Shown piece after piece: positions 1-4,674 of a stretch of 5,831 nucleotides of DNA. Made by a program: the position numbers and the translations under genes. Every line of letters begins with the position of its first letter. Within the stretch, counting starts at the first letter, position 1. This DNA comes from JBBRUG01 sp038247995 (GTDB taxonomy: Bacteria; Chloroflexota; Chloroflexia; Chloroflexales; Chloroflexaceae). Under the pieces are notes generated by a model that was not told where the DNA came from, made no database searches, and worked only from the letters and a program-made list of their open reading frames with translations. The stretch is taken from contig JBBRUG010000356.1 of assembly GCA_038247995.1 (NCBI GenBank), positions 1 through 5,831 of the forward strand, given 5' to 3'.

Positions 1-94
1 AGCACCGGAAAGGGCGCAGCAGGGAAAGGGCGCAGCACCGGAAAGGGCGCAGCACCGGAAAGGGCGCAGCACCGGAAAGGGCGCAGCACCGGAA
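1..94. repeat. 17-bp direct tandem repeat, about 5.6 copies, open at the left edge
   Basis: The unit is agcaccggaaagggcgc. Copies lie at 1-17, 18-33 (a 16-bp variant beginning agcaggg), 34-50, 51-67, 68-84 and a partial 85-94. The array probably continues left of the window. The period is not a multiple of three and no convincing frame crosses it, so it is not coding. It stops 15 bp before the -35 element of the pheS promoter, so copy-number changes would alter what lies just upstream of that promoter. Confidence 0.95.
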
Positions 95-109
95 TAAGCC
101 CCTGGCTGG

Positions 110-138
110 TTGACAAGCAATCGTCGATCGCGCATAGT
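110..138 (+). promoter_or_regulatory. Sigma70-like promoter of pheS
   Basis: A perfect -35 hexamer TTGACA (110-115) is followed after 17 bp by CATAGT (133-138), which matches TATAAT at four of six positions. Transcription would start near 145, giving a leader of about 30 nt before the ATG at 177. That leader is too short for a T-box or a peptide-leader attenuator, so no amino-acid-responsive control is visible. Confidence 0.6.
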
Positions 139-176
139 TACGCAGATTATTGCTCGCAGGATAAAGGAACATCGCA

Positions 177-1223
177 ATGACCGTCCTCGATGAGTTGACT
201 GCCGTAGAGGCGGAGGCGCTGGCAGCCCTGGAGCAAGTCGTCGATCTTGCCGGGCTGACGGAATGGAAAAGCGCCTACACTGGGAAATCGGGGGCGCTCA
301 CGCGGCTGAGCCGTGGCCTCGGGGCGCTGAGCCCCAACGAGCGACCAGAGGTTGGGCGGCGGGTGAATGCGCTGCGCGCATGCCTCGAAACAGCCTTTAG
401 CGCTGCTGAGGAGCGCTTGAAGGCGGCTGCATTGGCCGCCGAACTCGCCGCCGACCGGATCGATGTTACCATGCCGGGCCGTACGCCTGCCGTGGGTCAT
501 CTGCACCTGACAACACAGGTGCTGCGCCAGGTGATCGCGATCTTCGCCGAACTGGGCTTTCAGGTCTGGGAGAGCTCGGAAGTCGAGCTCGACGACTATA
601 ACTTCGGGTTGCTCAACTTCGCACCCGATCATCCGGCGCGTGATATGCAGGACACCTTTTATGTCGATGCGCCCGCCGGGGCGCCGTCGATCTTGCTGCG
701 CACGCATACCTCGCCGGGCCAGATCCACGCCATGCATCATTATGCCCCCGAGCCGACGCGGGTACTGTTGCCCGGCAAGGTCTACCGCAACGAGCAGGTA
801 ACCGTACGCAGCGAGATGATGTTCCACCAGTTCGAGTTCCTCGCTGTGGGGCGCTCAATCACGATGGGCGATCTGAAGGGCACGCTGGCACACTTCGCCG
901 AGCGTATGTTTGGCCCGGGCACTAAAGTGCGGCTGCGCCCGAGCTATTTCCCATTCACCGAGCCGAGCGCTGAGATGGATGTAACCTGCTTTCTCTGCGA
1001 AGGCAAAGGCTGCCGGATCTGCAAGTACGCCGGCTGGCTGGAGATCGGCGGTTGTGGCATGATGCACCCGAATGTGCTGCGCAATGGCGGCTACGATCCA
1101 GCGGAATACTCCGGTTTCGCCGGCGGATTCGGGCCGGAACGCATCGCCCTGCTGAAGTATGGCATCGATGATATTCGCTGGTTCTACTCCGGCGATGCGC
1201 GGTTCGTCGAGCAGTTCGGCTGA
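177..1223 (+). CDS. pheS: Phenylalanyl-tRNA synthetase alpha subunit
   Basis: PheS is the catalytic subunit of the cytoplasmic alpha2-beta2 enzyme that charges tRNA-Phe. At 348 residues it has the normal family length. Residues 1-95 look like the N-terminal coiled-coil arm that contacts tRNA; the class II catalytic domain follows. Visible family motifs are DHPARDMQDTFYV (151-163), LLRTHTSP (173-180), PGKVYRNE (199-206), FHQ-E (216-220), RPSYFPFTEPSAE (254-266) and GPER (319-322). Residues Q218, E220, F258, F260 and A315 sit where the phenylalanine pocket is expected. A cysteine cluster C271-x2-C-x4-C-x2-C282 could bind zinc. Less usual are F221 after FHQFE, where glycine is common, and GFAGG (313-317) in place of GFAFG. 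The start is fixed by an in-frame TAA at 162-164 and an AAAGGA site 8 nt before the ATG. pheT, usually adjacent, is not downstream. The family call is very secure. Confidence 0.97.
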   Translation: MTVLDELTAVEAEALAALEQVVDLAGLTEWKSAYTGKSGALTRLSRGLGALSPNERPEVGRRVNALRACLETAFSAAEERLKAAALAAELAADRIDVTMPGRTPAVGHLHLTTQVLRQVIAIFAELGFQVWESSEVELDDYNFGLLNFAPDHPARDMQDTFYVDAPAGAPSILLRTHTSPGQIHAMHHYAPEPTRVLLPGKVYRNEQVTVRSEMMFHQFEFLAVGRSITMGDLKGTLAHFAERMFGPGTKVRLRPSYFPFTEPSAEMDVTCFLCEGKGCRICKYAGWLEIGGCGMMHPNVLRNGGYDPAEYSGFAGGFGPERIALLKYGIDDIRWFYSGDARFVEQFG

Positions 1224-1227
1224 TTCT

Positions 1228-1257
1228 AGGAGGCAGGGGGCAGGGGCAGGGGGCAGG
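1228..1257 (+). repeat. G-rich tract after the pheS stop
   Basis: Five bases after the pheS stop lies a purine-rich tract with G runs at 1236-1240 (5 G), 1243-1246 (4 G) and 1249-1253 (5 G), spaced by CA, ending in CAGG. Only three runs reach three or more G, so a classic four-run, three-layer quadruplex is not complete; a two-layer form is possible. Its right end is also the left arm of the inverted-repeat element that follows. Confidence 0.7.
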
Positions 1258-1443
1258 TTTTTTCGGCCCAGCCGCCCATTCCCCTCACCCCAAACCCCGC
1301 TCCCTCGGAGGGGAGCGGGGCTTCCGAGCGCATCGCACTGCGGAATCGCTGCGGTGCCCCCCTTCTCCTCTTGAGGGAGAAGGGGGCCGGGGGGATGCGG
1401 GGAATAGTGCATCAGAACGCGATCCGGTAAAAAACCTACCCCC
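1249..1443. repeat. Nested inverted-repeat element, MITE/REP-like
   Basis: The outer arms gggggcaggtttttt (1249-1263) and aaaaaacctaccccc (1429-1443) are inverted repeats matching at 14 of 15 positions. Inside them are attcccc (1278-1284) with ggggaat (1399-1405), and cccc (1288-1291) with gggg (1391-1394). Further in are three hairpins: a 10-bp stem 1295-1304/1311-1320 with a 6-nt loop, a 5-bp stem 1322-1326/1341-1345, and an 11-bp stem 1358-1368/1376-1386 with a 7-nt loop. No open reading frame of interest lies inside. This resembles a non-autonomous palindromic element with TIR-like ends, but no target-site duplication is evident and copy number in the genome cannot be seen here. Confidence 0.65.
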
Positions 1444-1456
1444 AAAAGGGGGCAGG
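1429..1456 (-). terminator. Intrinsic terminator shape on the minus strand
   Basis: Read on the minus strand, cctgccccc pairs with gggggtagg (eight Watson-Crick pairs and one G-U), closes a TTTT loop, and is followed directly by six T. That is a textbook rho-independent terminator. On the + strand the same stem has a C-A mismatch and no T run, so it would not stop pheS transcription. No believable minus-strand gene lies just upstream of it, so it may be a by-product of the inverted-repeat element, or the end of an unrecognised minus-strand RNA. Confidence 0.55.
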
Positions 1457-1462
1457 ATCTGT

Positions 1463-1474
1463 GCATTATAATGC
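1463..1474. promoter_or_regulatory. 12-bp palindrome containing TATAAT
   Basis: The sequence gcattataatgc is a perfect 12-bp palindrome and holds a consensus -10 hexamer, TATAAT, on both strands (1467-1472 on the + strand). No TTGACA-like -35 is present at 16-18 bp upstream and there is no extended -10 TGN, so promoter activity is uncertain. It may be a protein-binding site. It lies 213 bp before the glycosyltransferase start. Confidence 0.35.
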
Positions 1475-1501
1475 TAGACGCTTGTCGATATTCTGAGAAC
1501 T

Positions 1502-1690
1502 CTTAGAAGCTGTCTGAGCATGGGTATCGTTAGCGCAGCGCGCGCGGCTCCCGCTCCCGCCATGGCTTCCCGCGCAAGCGGGAACCCTGCCCAGCGAAGC
1601 CAGCGCAGTGTCGTGGACGCCCGCAAGCGCGCTGTGCAGATGGCGTCATGCCCCCTTTCAGACCGCTTCTTAAAACCTGCTTGAGCCATG
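1502..1690. repeat. Imperfect direct repeats flanking a 146-bp non-coding segment
   Basis: Positions 1502-1522 (cttagaagctgtctgagc then atg) and 1669-1690 (cttaaaacctgcttgagc then catg) align at 17 of 21 positions plus one inserted C. The second copy ends on the start codon of the glycosyltransferase gene. The segment between them holds the hairpin at 1567-1584. A minus-strand frame (1474-1734) covers the area, but its arginine/alanine-rich product looks like chance. No transposase is present. The origin is unclear; an old insertion or a duplicated binding site are both possible. Confidence 0.4.
1567..1584. other. Stem-loop with a GCAA tetraloop
   Basis: ttcccgc (1567-1573) and gcgggaa (1578-1584) form a perfect 7-bp stem closed by GCAA, a GNRA tetraloop when read on the + strand. 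It is not followed by a T run, so it is not an intrinsic terminator. It lies about 100 bp before the glycosyltransferase start. Confidence 0.6.
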
Positions 1691-3586
1691 CGCTGGTTAT
1701 TATTATTTATTCTGCTGGGTTTTTGTGCGCTCACGACGCTCTACAATCTGAGCGTGCCGCTTGGCGAAGGCCCCGATGAGCCGGGCCACCTCCGTTATGC
1801 GCTGTTCCTCGCCCGCGAGGGCCGGTTGCCGGTGCAGCGCGCCTATCCAGAGATCAGCGACGTTCCCGGCGAGGGGCATCAACCGCCCCTCGTCTATTTG
1901 TTCATGGTGCCTGGCGTGGCCTGGTTGCCTGATGATGTAAGCATTGCCCAGACCGCCAACCCACAGTTTCGCTGGGCCGGAGGTGATCAGCCAGGCGCGT
2001 TTATGCGCGGCAGTTGGGAGTTGGAGCGCGCTCAGGGCCTGGCCTTCGCCTGGCATCTCGCACGCGGTGTTTCAGCAGCCTGGGCGCTGATTGCGGTGCT
2101 GGCTACCTATCTGGCGGCGCGCACGCTCTACGATCCGCAGATGATGGACGAAGGACGAAAGACGAAGGACGGCAGATCAACACGGCGTAGCGGTATGTTC
2201 GTTCCCGTGTTTGCGGCGGCGCTCGTCGCTTTCAATCCGCAGTTTCTCTTCAGTAGCGCCCTGGTTACGAACGATACGGCCCTGGCTGCCTTTGGTGCGA
2301 TCTTGCTCTGGTTGTGCCTGCGCGCGGTGGCACAGCGTGATTCGCGGCGGCAACTCGGCGCCTTCGTGCTGATTGGTGTGCTCTTTGGGTTGGCGTTGCT
2401 GACCAAGCAGAGCGCATTGCTCATTGGGCCGCTGCTGCTCTGGGCCGGTTGGCGCGCCGCCTATGGATGTTGGCGCCTGGTGTTGATGCACACGCTCGCC
2501 TGGAGCTTGCCAGCGCTGCTCGTGGCCGGTTGGTGGTTTATCCGTAACTGGCAACTCTATGGCGATCTTTTTGGATTGGCGATCTTCAGCGCCGAATTTG
2601 CCGGCCAGCCGTTCCGTTGGTACGAGTTGGCGGCCTGGATCGCTGCGCTGCGCCAGCTCTTTGAGTCGTTTTGGGGCCGTTTCGGCTGGATGAGCCTATC
2701 GATGCCGCCATGGATAAACTGGATCTACGCACTGCTCTGTGGCGTTGCGCTGATCGAGTTGGTGCTGCGCAGGCAGCGGGCGGACGCCGGACGACCGAGC
2801 ACTGATGACAGACGGCAGACGGCAGATGGCGGACGACGGATAAATATTCAACCGGTTCGCAAGCAGCACCGACCGTGGGAGGGGTTGGTGTTGCTGAGCG
2901 GTATGGCGTTGCTCTGGACGGTGGCCTTCGCGTTCACCGCCGGGTTGGTAGCCTGGCAGGGCCGCATGCTCTTTCCGGCGATCAGCGCACTGGCGATCGG
3001 GTTGGCAGTTGGCCTCACCCGGCTGGGTAGCCTGCGCTGGGTTGTTGGTGGCCTGACCGTGGGGGTATTTGCCCTGGCCTTGTATGTGCCGTTGGGTGTG
3101 ATCCGCCCGGCCTATCCGTGGGTTGCCCTCGCGCCGGCCCAAGCTCAGACAGCGCTTGGTACGCCAACTTACGCCCGTTTTGCTGAACCGTGGGAGCAAG
3201 GCGTGGAGTTGCGCGGTTGGCGTCTGGACGGGCCGGCAATTGTCGGCACAGATCTGCCGCTGACGCTCACATGGCACAGCCTGGCTTATATTCCGAAGAA
3301 CTGGACGATCTTCTTGCACCTGGTTGCCGCCGATGGCAGCCTGGTAGCGATGCGCAACAGCGACCCGCAAAATGGCACTTTGCCGATGCCGCTCTGGACG
3401 CCGGGCGACTGGATCGCCGACCCACACGTGTTGGCGTTGCCGCCGGATCTACCGCCTGGACGCTATGAACTGCGCATTGGCCTCTATCGCGCCGAAACCG
3501 ATGGCCGTCGTTCCGCAGTTTGGAATAGCGCTGGGGCGCTGATCGGGGATTATGTTGCCTTAGGCGCGGTAGAGGTAGAGCAGTAA
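1688..3586 (+). CDS. GT-C type membrane glycosyltransferase (GT39/PMT-like) with C-terminal beta-sandwich domain
   Basis: A polytopic membrane protein of 632 residues that probably transfers a sugar from a lipid-linked donor on the outer face of the membrane; the acceptor is unknown. Transmembrane helix 1 (about 2-20) is followed by PDEPGH (29-34), the acidic pair expected in the first outer loop of GT-C enzymes. Other family-like motifs are EGHQPPLVY (62-70), NPQFLFSSALVTND (183-196), LTKQSAL (238-244), WFIRNWQLYGD (283-293) and WQGRMLFPA (423-431). About 11-13 helices end near 472; residues 500-632 look like a soluble beta-sandwich domain. The start is fixed by an in-frame TGA at 1682-1684; no Shine-Dalgarno is visible, but the first codons are AT-rich, with three TTA leucines in a row. 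Two hydrophilic loops (about 152-168 and 363-384) are encoded by heptanucleotide repeats. DUF2142-type annotation is an alternative name. Class is fairly sure, substrate unknown. Confidence 0.8.
   Translation: MRWLLLFILLGFCALTTLYNLSVPLGEGPDEPGHLRYALFLAREGRLPVQRAYPEISDVPGEGHQPPLVYLFMVPGVAWLPDDVSIAQTANPQFRWAGGDQPGAFMRGSWELERAQGLAFAWHLARGVSAAWALIAVLATYLAARTLYDPQMMDEGRKTKDGRSTRRSGMFVPVFAAALVAFNPQFLFSSALVTNDTALAAFGAILLWLCLRAVAQRDSRRQLGAFVLIGVLFGLALLTKQSALLIGPLLLWAGWRAAYGCWRLVLMHTLAWSLPALLVAGWWFIRNWQLYGDLFGLAIFSAEFAGQPFRWYELAAWIAALRQLFESFWGRFGWMSLSMPPWINWIYALLCGVALIELVLRRQRADAGRPSTDDRRQTADGGRRINIQPVRKQHRPWEGLVLLSGMALLWTVAFAFTAGLVAWQGRMLFPAISALAIGLAVGLTRLGSLRWVVGGLTVGVFALALYVPLGVIRPAYPWVALAPAQAQTALGTPTYARFAEPWEQGVELRGWRLDGPAIVGTDLPLTLTWHSLAYIPKNWTIFLHLVAADGSLVAMRNSDPQNGTLPMPLWTPGDWIADPHVLALPPDLPPGRYELRIGLYRAETDGRRSAVWNSAGALIGDYVALGAVEVEQ
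2147..2174 (+). repeat. GACGNNN heptanucleotide repeat inside the coding frame (first tract)
   Basis: Four consecutive heptamers, gacgaag, gacgaaa, gacgaag and gacggca, lie within the glycosyltransferase gene. They encode residues 154-163 of a charged loop beginning DEGRKTKDGR, between two membrane segments. Seven is not a multiple of three, so the protein cycle repeats only every three units, and gain or loss of one unit would break the frame. Confidence 0.85.
2783..2838 (+). repeat. Degenerate GACGNNN heptanucleotide repeat inside the coding frame (second tract)
   Basis: Eight consecutive heptamers all start with GA: gacgccg, gacgacc, gagcact, gatgaca, gacggca, gacggca, gatggcg, gacgacg. 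They encode residues 366-384 of the glycosyltransferase, a charged loop containing DDRRQTADGGRR that joins two membrane segments. The gacggca unit is shared with the first tract at 2147-2174, which points to one repeat family having entered or expanded twice in this gene. Confidence 0.75.
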
Positions 3587-3588
3587 AG

Positions 3589-3621
3589 CGGGAAAACGGG
3601 AAAACGTCTGATGATCTGATG
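3589..3621 (+). repeat. Two adjacent octamer duplications after the glycosyltransferase stop
   Basis: cgggaaaa occurs twice in tandem (3589-3596, 3597-3604), and after two bases tctgatga is followed by a second copy lacking the last base (3607-3614, 3615-3621). They begin two bases after the TAA. The gap 3587-3744 holds no gene; it also contains a small interrupted hairpin, ggcg-tatt-cgcc at 3642-3653. Confidence 0.7.
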
Positions 3622-3683
3622 TTTGTTGAGCTGTGGTTTTCGGCGTATTCGCCTGCAAACTGTTCGACTTCCAGAATGCCAGA

Positions 3684-3713
3684 TTGCTTCTGTGGTACCA
3701 TGAGCTATAGCTC
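3684..3713 (+). promoter_or_regulatory. Possible promoter and 12-bp palindrome before the methyltransferase
   Basis: TTGCTT (3684-3689) and TATAGC (3706-3711) are separated by 16 bp and would start transcription about 25 nt before the ATG at 3745. The -10 candidate lies in gagctatagctc (3702-3713), a perfect 12-bp palindrome that could be an operator overlapping the promoter. Both hexamers match consensus at only four of six positions, so this is tentative. Confidence 0.35.
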
Positions 3714-3744
3714 CTGAATCCTCTTCTGAATCCCCTGGATCATT

Positions 3745-4476
3745 ATGGACTGGTGGCGGACATATTTTGATGCCAGCTACGTACAGCGGTTTGCCGTCGA
3801 TCCTGAGCAGACCGTTGCCGAAGTGCTGATGCTGCGTGATCTGCTGCCTGATCCGCCGGGTGATCTGCTTGATGTGGCTTGCGGCGAAGGGCGGCACAGC
3901 GTGGCGCTGGCGCAAGCCGGCTTTAATGTGATCGGGCTCGATACCAGCGCAGATCTGCTGGCTATGGGCCGCGAACGTGCTGCGGCAGCTGGTGTCGAGG
4001 TTACCTTTGTTACCGGCGATATGCGCGCAATCCCCTATACCGACTGCTTCGATACGGCAATTAATATGTTCACGGCCTTCGGTTACTTCAGCGACGAGGC
4101 TGAGAACCAGGCGGTGCTCGCTGGGATCGCGCGGGCGCTGAAGCCGGGCGGGCGCCTCGTGATGGAGCTGGCGCATCGTGATGCAGCCGTAAGTTCCCTG
4201 CAAGCTCAGGATTGGTACGAGCTCGACGACGGCACGGTGATCTGGATGCGGCGCCACTTTGATATGGTGCGCGGTACGCTCACGTCGATCGATCGCTGGC
4301 GCGACCCTGACGGCGCCGAGCAGGAGCGCGCGCATCGGATTCGGCTCTACACCCCCACCGAACTGGCGGTGATGCTGCGCGCCGCCGGCCTGCATCCCAC
4401 CGCCTGGTACGGTAGTTTGAGTTTGCATGCCCTGAGCCCCCATTCGCCGCGTATGGTTGTGGTGGCGGAGAAGTGA
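3745..4476 (+). CDS. Class I SAM-dependent methyltransferase, substrate unknown
   Basis: A 243-residue soluble protein with the seven-strand Rossmann-like fold, expected to transfer a methyl group from S-adenosylmethionine in the cytoplasm. The N-terminal WWRTYFDASYVQRF (3-16) is typical of a widespread stand-alone family. Motif I is LLDVACGEGRH (41-51), the SAM-binding glycine loop. D66 ends strand 2 and should hold the ribose hydroxyls. GDM (91-93) would contact the adenine. FDTAINMFTAFGYF (102-115) is strand 4 and ALKPGGRLVMEL (131-142) is motif III with strand 5. RLYTPTELAVMLRAAGL (200-216) is the usual C-terminal helix region. The length is full for the family and nothing is truncated. 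An in-frame TGA at 3727-3729 leaves the ATG as the only standard start; no clear Shine-Dalgarno precedes it. Neighbours do not reveal the acceptor, which could be a small molecule. Confidence 0.88.
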   Translation: MDWWRTYFDASYVQRFAVDPEQTVAEVLMLRDLLPDPPGDLLDVACGEGRHSVALAQAGFNVIGLDTSADLLAMGRERAAAAGVEVTFVTGDMRAIPYTDCFDTAINMFTAFGYFSDEAENQAVLAGIARALKPGGRLVMELAHRDAAVSSLQAQDWYELDDGTVIWMRRHFDMVRGTLTSIDRWRDPDGAEQERAHRIRLYTPTELAVMLRAAGLHPTAWYGSLSLHALSPHSPRMVVVAEK

Positions 4477-4525
4477 TCCCAGTGACTCACTGAAATAATG
4501 AGCGCGTGAGGAGCTACCCTGGTGA

Positions 4526-4625
4526 CTAGTACGCTAAAGCGTACGTCCGCCTACGGCGGACACCGCACTGTGGCGGGCGCAAACCCGCGTCCAACCCCTG
4601 GCGAACTTCCGCCGAGTTGGACTAG
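4526..4625. repeat. Cluster of consecutive hairpins, REP-like or structured RNA
   Basis: Within 100 bp lie four perfect stems: gtacgct/agcgtac (4529-4535/4538-4544), gtccgcc/ggcggac (4545-4551/4555-4561), gcggg/cccgc (4573-4577/4584-4588) and gtccaac/gttggac (4589-4595/4616-4622), the last enclosing ggcg/cgcc (4600-4603/4610-4613). The ends ctagt (4526-4530) and actag (4621-4625) can pair too, though both ends overlap outer hairpin bases. No T run follows, so this is not a simple terminator. It fills the gap between two genes and could be a palindromic interspersed repeat or a folded leader of the next gene. Confidence 0.7.
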
Positions 4626-4661
4626 GCCTCGATGCGTAAGCGTTTCAGATGTGAAATGTTG

Positions 4662-4667
4662 AAAGGA
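4662..4667 (+). promoter_or_regulatory. Ribosome-binding site that fixes a GTG start
   Basis: AAAGGA, the same sequence that precedes pheS, lies 7 nt before GTG at 4675. An in-frame TGA at 4660-4662 excludes longer versions, so the GTG is the start. A small hairpin, tttca-gatg-tgaaa (4643-4656), ends six bases before this site. Confidence 0.75.
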
Positions 4668-4674
4668 TGCAATT

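Noticed and set aside
145..176. T-box or attenuator controlling pheS
   Set aside because: The leader expected from the promoter is only about 30 nt, and no Phe-codon run or T-box sequence is visible.
147..827. Minus-strand frame of 226 codons over pheS
   Set aside because: It lies opposite a strongly conserved gene and is the kind of antisense frame that GC-rich codon use creates.
1295..1386. Rho-independent terminator for pheS
   Set aside because: The GC-rich stems are not followed by a T run on the + strand. The T run at 1258-1263 has no stem before it.
1249..1690. Complete insertion sequence
   Set aside because: Inverted and direct repeats are present, but there is no transposase frame.
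1474..1734. Minus-strand frame of 86 codons ending 18 bp before the minus-strand terminator
   Set aside because: No ribosome-binding site, an arginine/alanine-rich product with no recognisable motif, and overlap with the well-supported glycosyltransferase start. The terminator placement is suggestive but not enough.
3700..3717. Five-codon upstream frame (ATG AGC TAT AGC TCC TGA) before the methyltransferase
   Set aside because: No ribosome-binding site, and if the proposed promoter is right it lies upstream of the transcription start.
3550..4443. Minus-strand frame of 297 codons over the methyltransferase
   Set aside because: It is a shadow of the methyltransferase, whose motifs are clear on the + strand; no motif is visible in the antisense product.
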